Positions 43,912 to 54,912 of a stretch of DNA of 64,000 bases are shown in pieces. The number at the start of each line of letters is the position of its first letter. The stretch's first letter is position 1. The stretch comes from Diploptera punctata (lineage: Eukaryota > Arthropoda > Insecta > Blattodea > Blaberidae): assembly GCA_030220185.1 (NCBI GenBank), contig JASPKZ010005702.1, forward strand, positions 468,986 through 532,985, in the 5' to 3' direction. Made by a program: the position numbers and the translations under genes. Under the pieces are notes generated by a model. That model was not told where the DNA came from. It did not search any database and saw only the letters and a list, made by a program, of their open reading frames with translations.

Positions 43912-44650
43912 ACTCATTGGCTCTATCGAACCCGTAGGTTCACAGCTATGCAGACATAAGCTCTCCATACATCCTATCCTGAGTTCATGTTTTCCAATTA
44001 TCCCCATGCATAATCTACTTATCTGAACTCATGGATAATGTTATTCTTCCACCTCATTCATGGTCTACCAACTGGACGTTTTCCATCTGGTTTTCCTACA
44101 AGAAGCTTCCATGCACTTCTTTCATTCCCCCATTCGTGCCACATGTCTTGTCCACCGCAGTCTCCAAGACTTAACTCTTATTATATCTAGCTTCCTATAC
44201 ATACCATATAACTCACTATTATGTAGTTATCTTCATTCACCTGTCTGTTCATCTCTTTTTGGTCCAAAATTTTTCCTAAGAACTATATTAAAGTTTTAAA
44301 AATTGTAAAACAGAACCTGATATCACAGTCGTCCTCAATAATTTGCAGTGTTGTTTTATAGGAGACCTTTCGATAACTTAAGAATCATCTTCTGCTTTCA
44401 TTTTGGTACTGACTGTTGTTGGTAATTATTTTGTATAGAGAGATGATACTTATGTTATCGAAAGGCCTCCTATAAAACAAGACTGTAAATTATTGTGGAC
44501 GACCGAGATATCGGGTATTATTTCACAATTTATTATTAAAAATTTAACACAGTGACTTCAACGGAACTTCGTAAAGTATTTTAAAATCTTAAGAACTATA
44601 TTCTCAAATACTCAAAATCTTACCTCACATTAAGAAAGTTATACCACCAT
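43912..44650 (-). pseudogene. RTE1 3' fragment split by a foldback insertion
   Basis: CTCTATCGAACCCGTAGG through TTTTTGGTCCAAAATTTTTC (43912-44289) is minus-strand RTE1. It resumes at 44590 with TAAGAACTATATTCTCAAAT and CTTACCTCACATTAAG. TAAGAACTATATT is present on both sides of the insert. The frame is broken in several places. Confidence 0.82.
44290..44589. mobile_element. 300-bp foldback derived from a Penelope-like element, 13-bp target duplication
   Basis: Two arms of about 90 bp (44301-44390 and 44441-44530) are inverted copies of each other. The left reads TTTTATAGGAGACCTTTCGA and the right carries TCGAAAGGCCTCCTATAAAA. The left arm plus loop match the 3' region of the Penelope-like remnant at 58593-58730. 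TAAGAACTATATT at 44277-44289 and 44590-44602 is an exact target duplication. Penelope elements are known for inverted terminal copies. Confidence 0.85.
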
Positions 44651-45734
44651 AGAGCTTTTAGTAATGCCAACATTTGCTTGAAAGAGGCTAATGATATGAA
44701 GATGACCACATATGGTATTTAGACTTGCTGATATGTTTCATAGTTGAGGTAAAAAAAAAACTGATACATGAAACTTGGTCCGATTGGTGATCACTGATTG
44801 CGAGCTAACGACGTCACGCCTATAACATAGCGATTTTGTCAATAATAAAAACTAAGCTCTATACAACTGTACAGCTTACATAAATATTTTTTTTATAAAG
44901 AGGCTAATAATATGGGCTATTATAGCCAGATGATTTTCGAGTAATTTTGGGATCTTGCGGTTTATTGATATGTTATTGTTGACATAAAAACCCTGAAAAT
45001 CATCATGGAGAAAACTTGTCCCGACAGGGGATCAAATCCAAGACCGTTGAGGGCAAGATAACAACTTTACTACTAAACCACAGCTCAGAATCCTTTAATT
45101 TGTCTTTACCATTAACCACAGTTACGTATCCTTTATTCTGTCAATGGCATTAAAAACTACGCTTTATTTTGCTATTATCATAAACTGCCTTTTTAATTAA
45201 TTGATATGCATGGCATAATATGGAGAATTAAGCGTATTTCCATTCATAAAATCTCCGTCTTATCAGAAATCACGTGTGAAAAGTGTGAACTTTAAATTAA
45301 TCGAGAAGACGTCACAATGAATAATAGCAAAAACTGTAGGTTCATGTAAAATAACCCAAAGAACGAAGTACAAATGAAGCGAACCGAGAAAAAGAGATAA
45401 CAGAAAATGACAGCAGTCTCATGTTACGTAGAAATCAATATCAAAATAGCATTTCCATACAATGTGGCACAGAACACAAAATGACAAAAGCAGAAATGTA
45501 CATTTATATTTCAAACAGAGACATTTGCGATAACTCCCATTCTTTGTCGATTACATAGCAGAAAAATGTGCATAAGAGTGTGATATTTTTGGAGACACAT
45601 CGCTAAACTGTTCAAACCATTACCAAAATATTAAAACGATATAAAACCTGAGCTAGAATAATGTTTGCGAGATAAAAAGAGAAAATCAGCTGCTTTTGAG
45701 AAGTATATAGATAGTAGTAACTATTTTCAATTTA
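44651..45734. other. mostly unassigned; SINE-like head (type F) at 44990-45085
   Basis: On the minus strand GAGCTGTGGTTTAGTAGTAA resembles an A box and GGATTTGATCCCC a B box, with CTGTCGGGACAAG following. It is a sixth kind of tRNA-like head, with no second copy here. The rest is AT-rich and without recognised genes. Confidence 0.45.
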
Positions 45735-46560
45735 AATAATAACTAATTCACTGATACTTTCAAACTCGGAAGTTAATGAACGCATGGATAGAATCTCTCC
45801 ACACATCTCTACCCTAAGCTATTATCCAAACATAACTAACTAACTAACTGGCACTATCGAACCCGTAGGTTCATGGTTGCGCGGACATAAGCTCTCCATA
45901 CATACCTATCCTTAGCCAATGTTTCCAATCATTCCCTGTATAATCTACTTCTCTCAAATCATAGTTAATGTTATTCTCCCACCTCATTCTTTGTCTAATA
46001 ACTGGGCGTTTTCCCTCTGGTATTCTTACAAGAAGTTTCCATGCACGTCTTTCATTCCCCATTCGTGCCACATGTCCTACCCAAGGCAGTCTAAGAGACT
46101 TAACTGTTCTCATTATATCTGGCTTCCACATGTCCTACCCATGGCAATCTACGAGACTTAACTGTTCTCATTATATCTGGCTTCCTATAAAGACCATGTA
46201 ATTCATTGTTATGCAGTCTTCTCCATTCACCTGTCTGTTCATCTCTCTTTGGTCCAAAAATTCTCCTAAGAACTTTATTCTCAAATACTCGTATCTCCTT
46301 TCCTCCCTTAAAGTCAGAGCCAATGTTTGGCATCCATATAATATAACTGGTAGAATAACAGTTTTATATATTTTCAGTTTAACGTTTTTTTGTAAGGAGT
46401 TGGGGAGTCAAGAGACCCTGTAATACATAATAGCACGCATTTCCAGAATTGATCCTATGTTTAATTTCTTTGTGCACCTCATTCCTATTTGTGATTATTG
46501 TTCCTAGGTATTTGAATTCAGCCACTTCCTCAAAATTCCCCTCATTTGTCATTCATTAGC
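45735..46560 (-). pseudogene. RTE1 fragments: a short tip (45735-45830) and a longer 3' copy (45833-46560)
   Basis: The longer copy reads on the minus strand from the AACTAACTAACTGG tail through DYTGNDWK, GHVARMGNERRAWKLL and GPKRDEQTGEWRRLHNN into the RT end region (plus-strand CCTAGGTATTTGAATTCAGCC). A 58-bp segment is duplicated in tandem (46068-46125 and 46126-46183), which repeats the IMRTVKSRRLPWVGHV-type coding block. Confidence 0.85.
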
Positions 46561-47010
46561 TGTCCATTTTCATTATATAATGTATTTCTGTGTGTGACCA
46601 TATATTCAGTTTTATTGATATTTACTTCCAGTCCCAATTTCTTAGTGTTAACCAAACATTCTCTGTATAATTTACCTCTAAAAAATCATTTTTAATTATT
46701 GAATATTATTAACTATTTTGGCTGATAAGTGCCCCCTCAAATCATGATTAATGTTATTCTCCCATCTTATTCTTAGCCTATCTACTAGACACTTTCCTTC
46801 TGGTTGCCCTACATGCTCCTCTTTCATTCCCATTCGTGCCACATGTCCTGCCCATTGCAGTCTACGTAAATTAACTGTTCTTATTATATCTGATTTCCTA
46901 TAAAGATAATGCAACACACTGTTATGAAGTCTTCTCCATTCGCCAGACTGTTCATATCTCTTTAGTCCAAAACGTTCCTAAGAACTTTATTTTCAGCTAC
47001 TCCTAAACAT
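46561..47010 (-). pseudogene. RTE1 fragments, rearranged
   Basis: GTGACCATATATTCAGTTTTATTG to TTAGTGTTAACC (46595-46655) is RTE1 RT-end sequence. From about 46736 a second minus-strand copy of the C-terminal region starts again (AAATCATGATTAATGTTATT to CAAAACGTTCCTAAG). Two copies or an internal rearrangement are joined here. Confidence 0.7.
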
Positions 47011-48369
47011 TAATCTAAATATGAACAAGCTAGATGTCCCCTGTCCACCATCTACTAAATTTTACCCATCAAGAACAGTACAAAAAAAAAAAACAGACTG
47101 AGTGCCAAAAACAGTGTAGTGGTAACACTGATTGCTTGATGTCTAAGTGCTCCATATAACACTTAGTGTTGCCAATAAGGTGTTTATTAGCACTAAATAT
47201 AGTTTTTAAAAATCATCTTTGATGGATAAAATCTAATATACTGTGGGCAGTTCGAAATATTTTTTTTATATATTTACGATACCGGCATTTAAGTGTTCTA
47301 TAATGATGCTATCATGTTTCTTACAACGCAATAAAATTAATCACTTTTAATATAACACTGATCAGTCTAGTATCCTCTTGAGTGAAAAGCATGAGTCGTA
47401 ATGAAAATTACCTTAATTATGGGATTCCCTTAGACTACCTCATATCTCTCTTTTAATGAGACAATTGAAACTTTATCTCGCCAACTGCGGCATATAACAA
47501 TCTCATTATAGAATAATGCTTTTTTATAAATGTAATTATGGCTTTGGCGAGTTTTAAAATATATTATTTATGCTATTTATTACAGCCTATTTAATCATGT
47601 TCATGCGTCCTGAAAGTGGCCTTTACAATGAATTCTATTATTTATTGAATCTTTCATCTCTTTGTTTGATCAAAAATGTAGGCCTACGTGTGTGATCAAT
47701 AGTTAAAAATCCTCTCCCCACAGGTCATGTCCCGGTAGGTCCGGGATTTGTTGGATACGTAAAATTACCAACAAAGGGACCTGATTAGAAACGGAACATA
47801 AAAAAAAGTAATTTAAAAATGTGCCCTATTATTAATAGAAGTATTTGAGAAAATGTGTGAAGAAACGTCGAGTGGGTTTTATGCTATTATCTGTGGGCTT
47901 TTGTGTGTTTCTAGTGATTTTTATGCTGACATTGGTAATACAAGAATGAAATAATTGCTCGTTAGCAATCTTCCTCTCCAGTATTTTGAATTTTTGTAAT
48001 CTTTCTGATTAACGACTGTACATTTGGATGTGGAAATGGATCTAATTAATAAAAACTACGGAGTAATATTCCCATAATCAGATCTCCGGCTTGAGACGTC
48101 TACAAGACACATTTCTCAACCCTCTAATATATTAAAGATCATAAAATAAAATTAAAGTAACCACCAATAATTTGTAAATGTATCCAATATTTTTTCTCTG
48201 CCAACAAGGAGGGGGGACACTCTATGCATCAGCAAAAAACATTTAATTTTGTTATATTAAAATACAAGGCCTACTGTTTAAAGTAATGATGGTTTACTGG
48301 GCATAGGTCTATGACCGTATTTATCGAAATAGCAATTTTATAGACTTCGACTTACTGTCATTACTTGGT
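47011..48369. other. AT-rich stretch without recognisable feature
   Basis: I see no genes here. TAGGCCTA lies at 47679-47686. AACAGACTGAGTGCC and the following bases show no known repeat. Confidence 0.5.
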
Positions 48370-48531
48370 TTATAATAATTAATAATAATATTAATATTAT
48401 TAATAATAATAATAATATTAATATTATTAATAATAATAATAATAATATTAATATTATTAATAATAATAATAATATTAATATTATTAATAATAATAATATT
48501 ATTAATAATAACAACCATAGTAGTAGTAGTA

Positions 48532-48580
<49 letters not shown>
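48370..48580. repeat. Higher-order AAT/ATT array
   Basis: Units built from AATATTAATATTATTAAT alternate with AAT runs of slightly different length and repeat about five times, followed by TAG units and a pure AAT run. Each unit is itself palindromic. The poly-Leu and Asn/Ile-rich open frames are artefacts. Confidence 0.9.
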
Positions 48581-48582
<2 letters not shown>

Positions 48583-48777
48583 GTCCATTCATGAATTTAG
48601 GTCATTTGTTGACCTGTTTCGGCCTCGATAAAAACACTATCCAAGAGTCTTTTGAGTGGACTTCCTGGTCTTCTTCTTCCTTAAGGATAATAACTTAACA
48701 TCGGCTTGGGTATCCTACAAGTAGCGTCGGGTCAGTAAGGAATTTCAACTTTACTTGCAAGTTTCAACAACAGTAAT

Positions 48778-49430
48778 AACTAACTCACCGCTCGAACCCG
48801 TAGGTTCATAGCCGCGCGTACGTATGCTCTCCATATATCCCTATCCTGAGCTAATGTTTTCCAGTAATCACCTGTTTAATTTACTTTCCTAAAATCATGG
48901 TTAATGCTATTCTCCCACCAGATTATTGGACTAACAAATAGGAGTTTCCCTCTGGTTTTCCTACAAGAAGCTTCCATTCATCCCTTTCATTACCCATTCG
49001 TGCCACATGTCCTACCCAACGCAGTCTACGAAACTTAATTGTTATTAATGTGACTCCCTATAAAGAATATGTAGTTCACTGTTGTATTTTCATCTCTCAT
49101 TGGTACAAAACATTTCCAAAGAACTTTATTGTCAAATAATCGTAATCTCCTTTCCTCCCTTGAAGTAAAAGTCCAACTTTCGCATCCATATAATTGAGTG
49201 AATAATAGTTTTATGTAGGCTTATTATCAGTTTAACGTTTCTTTAAAAGAGTGGGATGACAGTCCCTGCACATGCAATGTTTAATAACACGCATTTACAG
49301 AATTGAGCTATGTTTAAATTTCTATTTCTTTGGGCATCTCATTCCATTTTTATAATTATTGTTCCTAGGTATTTGAATTGCAACCACTTCTTCAAAATTT
49401 CCCTCGTTTGTCATTAACTATAATAATTAT
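48778..49430 (-). pseudogene. RTE1 3' fragment
   Basis: AACTAACTCACCGCTCGAACC starts the tail. The match continues through the C-terminal blocks (plus-strand CTTTCGCATCCATATAATTG) to CCTCGTTTGTCATTAACTA in the RT-end region. Many indels are present. Confidence 0.8.
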
Positions 49431-49916
49431 TAATAATAAATATATGTACTAAAAACATGCTAAGCTGATATAATGTGAATCTTATAGATTTGTAGATATT
49501 TTGTTCGATTCGAAAAATCAACTAAACCATACATGACTTTAAATAGAGGGTGATGAAATTTAATTTAATAAGGTGATGCAGAAAGCGTGTCCCCTCCATT
49601 AAGATCTCATTTAACAAGGCAATGATGGTTTCTCTTAAGAAATGATAGAGTTTAAACATGTATGATATAGTAAGATATCAGCAAGCAGAGGAGATTCAGC
49701 AAGTAAACAGAACAAACATATTACTGCACGGAGGATCAATGACGTCAAGTTCTTTGTAGGATTCTCTCACTTCGTCGTGACCGTACATTAAAATCGTTAA
49801 TTACACTGGTCAACATGATTTTTTCTCACGCGTACCAATAATTGTACTTAATGCAGTTGTTTTTATCGTGTATTCAAATATGTATTCGGAATTTCTTTTC
49901 TTTATTTCAATTTCAG

Positions 49917-50333
49917 TTAACGGATTTAAATCATTGTTTTTTTTAATAAACTTTTTTCGTCCATTGTAAAATAAAACCAAATGAGCTAACTCAGAAGATT
50001 TCAGCTATGGAAAAGAGATATCAAGGCAAATGGAATCCTAATATCTTGGCCGATTATTGTTGGACCATCAAGAGGGATGCTCCACAGGCGAAATATAGAA
50101 GAAAATCGTCATTTCTTACTTTCTAAGTGAGTCCGAATATTCGAATATTGTGTAGTTATGAATGTAGAAAATATTAAAGTGTTTGAAATTATAAATTCCT
50201 GTCTCTCGAAAACCTTCCGTGGTGGAGAAAAACCGATATCATATTTGAATTCAGGAGAAAAAATACTATGAGAATCACATATTTTTCTTTCCGAGACAAA
50301 AAAAAAGTTTATTTTTTGTAGCTCAGTGTTATG
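49917..50333 (+). pseudogene. Duplicated segment 1 with a short conserved coding end
   Basis: It matches 51855-52274 over about 415 bp. The plus frame reads MEKRYQGKWNPNILADYCWT, continues IKR, then after one shift DAPQAKYRRKSSFLTF and a stop. The block KWxPxxLADYCWxxKRDxPxAxYxRKS recalls C-termini of transposon-borne proteins that I have seen in arthropods, but I cannot name the family. TTTCAG precedes the frame like a splice acceptor. Confidence 0.45.
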
Positions 50334-51264
50334 GAAGTACCTTCATCGCATACTACGAGTACAAATAGCTAAACATATTTCGTTTTCTTCTTTCTAATAC
50401 TCCTTAATCCCTTTCTTTTGAAGCAGAATGCACCGCTTTCATATTTATGAACAGAGGACACTGCAAGATAACAGGCGTGTCCACATTACCTCGGAGAGTT
50501 CTTAACTTTATGGTATATTGTAGTATGTATGTAAGATAGTTACTAAAGTCACTCTATATGCTTATCAGTACTTACTAATCATTTGGCGTATTATCGATAG
50601 GCAGCAATGGTAAACATACCTGAAATAAAGAAAATGTATACGATAATTTTTTAGCTTAATCTACGAATAGCAGACACTGATAAATGCTTGTATCTATAGA
50701 GAATATATTGATTATCTATCAATCTGTCTATTGCACGAGTTCAAATTTCAAAACTTTAAGATAAAGTAGGCCTATTATAAACTTTACACAGTCAAGGATA
50801 AGCAACCATGTGTTTCCTACACATAAATTATAGGTCTTGTATAAACAGTGTTTATATATACACACACATACATACATATGCACAAAATACAAGCAATAGT
50901 GAAATTACGTAAACTTCTACACATAAATTATAATTATTGACATAAGTATATTCTAAGAATAATTTATAAAAATGTAAAACCCACTTCATTAATACCTAGT
51001 AATTAGTCTGTATCATGTTATTTATTATTTCAATATTATTGTTGCAATTATTATTGTTAATATTGTTAGTATTATTATTAATTTATCAACATTATAACAT
51101 TGTACTCATAGAACTGTATTTTAAGTAAATTTTAATTGGTTTGTAAAAGAATACTCCAAACATGTAGTATTACTCTGTAATGGAGCATGTTTTTAATAAA
51201 TAAATTAAAAAAATACATCTGAACACACATACACAATGGCAGTATTCGATAAAACAATCAAATA
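50334..51264. other. AT-rich stretch without recognisable feature
   Basis: No gene is seen. TAGGCCTA lies at 50767-50774. Short CA and ATT-like runs occur at 50860-50885 and 51030-51080. Confidence 0.5.
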
Positions 51265-51725
51265 GTATATTATGATGCGAGGTTGGGAAGTGGTACTTAC
51301 GGAGGCGAGGAAAATGTTTAAAAACCGAGCGAGAGCGACGTTTTTAATTTCCGAGATTTTGTAATATACTTCATAAACGTGCATTGTACATTTTTTGCGC
51401 GATGATGTTTTCAAAATTATATATAATAGTAAAATAATAACATATTTGTTGGAAATATTTTCGTTCATTATAAATAACTGACTAACATTAACAGTGTGAG
51501 CAATGTTTATTAATTGAAACTACAGGAGGCCGGGACACCAATCAGGTATAAACTGGCGGCAAGTACGTATTTGTTGTTTTACACTGTTTCAAATAAAGTT
51601 CAGTTCATTTAAAATACAGTGATTTGTTTCGTATAATGTATATTAACACTACCTTTTGGATATTTGTTGTATATACATTGTATTCCGTAGTATATATAGA
51701 GGATAGTGGTTTTACTTTCCAGCGT
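51265..51725 (+). repeat. Repeat Z copy 2
   Basis: It matches 9300-9765 along its whole length in the same orientation, ending in TAGAGGATAGTGGTTTTACTT. The next 100 bp (ATGTCTGAAGAAGTACAGTG, CCGAAACAGCTGTCACTG) resemble the end region of Penelope-like elements, which is weak evidence. Confidence 0.75.
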
Positions 51726-51854
51726 TGCTTAGATCAGTTGGAACACTAATTCATAATTTAACATGTCTGAAGAAGTACAGTGTACCGAAACAGCTGTCAC
51801 TGAATTATATAATAAATATGAAAATCAAATAAAACTACGTTTTATTTTTATTTA

Positions 51855-52274
51855 ATTAATGGATTTAAATAATTATTTTTAAATAAACGTTTCTTCGTCA
51901 ATTTGTCCATTGTAAAATAAAACCAAATGAGCTAACTAAATGGTTTCAGCTATGGAAAAGAGATATCAAAACAAATGGAATCCTAATATGCTGGCAGATT
52001 ATTGTTGGACCATCAAGAGGATGCTCCACAGGCGAAATATAGCAGGCAATCGTCATTTCTTACTTTCTAGGCGAGTCCGAATGTGCGAATATAGTGTAGC
52101 TACGAATATAGAAAATGTTAAAGTGTTTGAAATTATAAATGCCTGTCTTTCGGAAACCTTGCGTGATGGAGAAAAACCGAAACCATATTTTAATTCAGGA
52201 GAAAAAAATACTATCAGAATCACATATTTTTCTTACTGAGACAAAAAAAAAGTTTATTTTTGTTGCTCAGTGTT
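51855..52274 (+). pseudogene. Duplicated segment 2
   Basis: This is the second copy of the segment at 49917-50333. Here the frame is open for about 100 codons, but the conserved DAPQAKYRRKS end is lost to an indel and reads MLHRRNIAGNRHF instead. The longer open frame is therefore the degraded version, not the original protein. Confidence 0.5.
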
Positions 52275-52299
52275 ATCGATCAACATTGAAATGAATAAC

Positions 52300-52510
52300 T
52301 AAGAATGGTAGTATTAAGAATGTCTAGTGAAAGGCTGCTCCATAAAATTCTGGAAAACCGTCCAACGGAAAGAATGGTCAAAGTCGCCCTCGAAGAAGCT
52401 GGAGAGAAACAAAATTTCAACTTAATTTTGAAGTCGGAACAGGTCAGATGGACTAAATCGTGAAGACAATTTTAGCGAAACAAACTCAGTAACTAAATTC
52501 CTTCGAAAAG
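52300..52510 (+). pseudogene. C-terminal fragment of a further non-LTR family
   Basis: SSERLLHKILENRPTERM and, in another frame, RNRSDGLNREDNFS match the 'R(I/L)xxKILxxRPxxRxxxGRP...NRxGLNR' style of non-LTR C-termini. It lies directly upstream of the minus-strand RTE1 copy. Confidence 0.5.
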
Positions 52511-52561
52511 CTAAACGGCGATTCTGCTATTGCACTGGGAATCTATGATTTTTTCGATATA

Positions 52562-53480
52562 TACTTACTTACTCACTGGCACTATCGAACCCGTAGGTTC
52601 ATGGCCGCGCGGACATAAGCTCTCCATACATCCATATCCTGAGCTAATGCTTTCCAATCATTCCCTGCATAATCTACTTCCCTCTAATCATAGTTAATGG
52701 TATTCTCCCACCTCATTCTTGCTCTACTAACTGGGCGTCTTCCCTCTGGCTTTCCTACAAGAAGCTTCCATGCACGTCTTTCATTCCCCATACGTGCAAC
52801 ATGTCCTGCCCATCGCAGTCTACGAGACTTATAACTGTTCTTATTATATCTGGCTTCCTATAAAGACCATATAGTTCATCGTTATCTAGTCTTCTCCATT
52901 CACCTGTCTGTTCATCTCCCTTTGGTCCAAAAATTTTCCTAAGTACTTTATTCTCAAATACTTGTAATCTCCTTTCCTCCCTTAAAGTAAGAGTCCATGT
53001 TTCGCAGCCATATAATATAACTGGTAGAATTATAGTTTTATATATTTTCAGTTTAACGTTTTTTGAAAGGAGTTGGGAAGTCAAGAGTCTCTGCAATGCA
53101 TAATAGCAAGCATTTCCAGAATTGAGCCTATGTTTAATTTCTTTGTGCATCTCATTCCTATTTGTGATTATTGTTCCTAGGCATTTGAATTCAGCCACTT
53201 CCTCAAAATTTCCCTCATTTGTCATTAGCTGTCCATTTCCATTATATAATGTATTTCTACGTGTGACCATATATTTAGTTTTATTGATATTTACTTCCAG
53301 TCCTAATTTCTTAGTATTACTCAATAGTGTGTGCGTGTTGTCCTTTAGTATCTCCTCGCTATCGGCCAATAGTACTTCATCATCAGCATAAACTATCAGC
53401 TTATTAATACCATTGAGTTGTAAGCCTTCCTCGTTCTCTAAAGATTTAATGGCATGCTCTAGTACAAAATTAGATAGTTT
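52562..53480 (-). pseudogene. RTE1 3' copy with the longest intact downstream frame
   Basis: The minus strand codes from near the YADD region (ADSEEILKDNTHTLLS) for 204 codons, through KTKYMVTRRNTLY, EFKCLGTIIT, YGCETWTLTLREER and GPKGDEQTGEW. A two-base insertion (near 52832) then shifts the end into DCDGQDMLHVWG. The tail is AGTAAGTA type. It is 5'-truncated at about 53480 within the Phe-Val-Leu-Glu-His block, next to the open frame at 53483-53815. Confidence 0.85.
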
Positions 53481-53482
53481 AA

Positions 53483-53815
53483 CTATTCTACAATTTGAAT
53501 TCCATATATTTTTTTAGGAATATGGCTGTCTATAGGAATGATAAAGTAGGTCTGGGCGAGACAGGCTACTGCACGTTCCGTTAAAGTCTTGATTTGTGAG
53601 GGAGGAGACGCTTCCTTCCTTTTAAGAAATCCGATAGCAGAGAGTAATGTCATGGCTGCATATGGTAAAGCCGCTGCTGTCTTGTCGCAACGACATGTAC
53701 CGTTAATCTTGTTGAAACCAACCAAATTCATACTTTGGCTTTGTAAGCTCGTGTATAACACTATAGGCCTATACCAACATTTCTCTAACCGTTGTCAGTC
53801 ATAGGATCAGTTCAA
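53483..53815 (-). CDS. Unrecognised open frame, possible host exon
   Basis: A minus-strand frame is open for about 110 codons. From its first Met (about 53728) it reads MNLVGFNKINGTCRCDKTAA, then PYAAMTLLSAIGFLKRKEAS and AVACLAQTYFIIPIDSH, and stops at 53483 next to the truncated end of RTE1. Composition is less AT-rich than the surroundings and uses mixed codons. No family is recognised. Upstream on this strand (53880-54290) lie CCAAT-type motifs. It could be a gene end, a first exon or a transposon part. Confidence 0.25.
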
Positions 53816-54727
53816 AACTTCATTTATCCAGATTAATCACACTTTGTAAAATAAATGTTTTAGACTATTTAACTCATGCCACAAATCCTAGTCAATGACC
53901 AATCACGTTTCAATGAATGTTGTTTTACAACCAATGACAGTCGTGTTTCACCTTGCTCTTTATCGATTTCTCTTTATCAGCTCCTACTTTTGTGATAAAG
54001 AAAGCTCCTCCTTTTTAATGTTCTGAACAGGTCAAAGCATTATTTTTCTCCAACAAATACACTGAATATAACAAATAATGAAAATATTCCTTGATTTTAC
54101 TGAGTTGTTTACTAAAAAAATAAATGAATATCCCGTAATGTTGATTATGATATATAGTTTCATGTGTTTAATTATTTCTCCACTTGGGTGCACTCTTACA
54201 ATATTGCGATCTTATTTGGCAATAAATAATATGATCAAGCAGCAGTGAATGAACATAACCTCACATTTCTGATTGGTTTTCAAACATCGCCGTTTACATT
54301 AAATATATAAATATTTTAAAATAACTATAGTTAAACAATGTTTTGTGAGTAAACAGCTTAATTTTATTCGTTAAATAGTCTTAACAAATGCCACTCTTGA
54401 TTTCCAAATTCTCTAGATAAATTGGAAATCACTCGTGGCATTACTTATGATAAATTAAACTCTTTGATGCTATAGGTCTGAAAGGTACTTGTTCTACCAG
54501 TCGACTGCTGGCCTCACATATTCAATAGTGTCATTTGTAGAGGTGTATCAGCATTCAACCAGAATGTTTTAAATTGGCGACATGTGATCAGTAGGTCCAA
54601 TCCTCCAGCAGTTATAACTAATTTTCTCAATCTGAGTCGCTACTTATTGTAACTATTCAAATTCTTAATGAATGGTGGGTTAGAAACGATCCCATCCTGG
54701 TCTAAATTCCATGTGAAACTATTATGA
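53816..54727. other. unassigned; CCAAT-like motifs
   Basis: GACCAATCACG (about 53897), AACCAATGACAG (about 53930) and GATTGGTTTT (about 54273) are CCAAT-type motifs. ATTTCTCTTTATCAG and TTTATCGATTTC lie between them. No repeat is recognised. Confidence 0.3.
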
Positions 54728-54912
54728 GTGTCCACCGCTGTGATTTCGAGGTAGCGTGCTGCCTTGTCACGCAGTGGGCCCGGGTTCGATCCCCGCTCGG
54801 GACAAATTTCCTGGGTGAGGTTTTCTTCGGGGTTTTTCCTCACCTCTAAGACAAATGTCTGTATACTTTAAGGCTCAAACGGTCCCCGAACATCATCTGG
54901 CCATCATTATCG
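54728..54912 (+). mobile_element. SINE family A head and body with a different 3' half
   Basis: TGTCCACCGCTGTGATTTCG to GGTCCCCGAACATCATCTGG matches family A up to the CATCATTATC stretch. Then the usual GGTGTGGAAAGCAACGGGAAG block is absent, and another sequence follows (54913-55110). Confidence 0.8.

Noticed and set aside
48321..48592. Leu-rich and Asn/Ile-rich open frames of 65 and 84 codons
   Set aside because: They come from the AAT/ATT array and have no start context or flanking gene structure.
51940..52239. 99-codon open frame as a host gene
   Set aside because: Comparison with the copy at 49917-50333 shows that an indel replaced the conserved end, so the open frame is a degraded version of repeated sequence.
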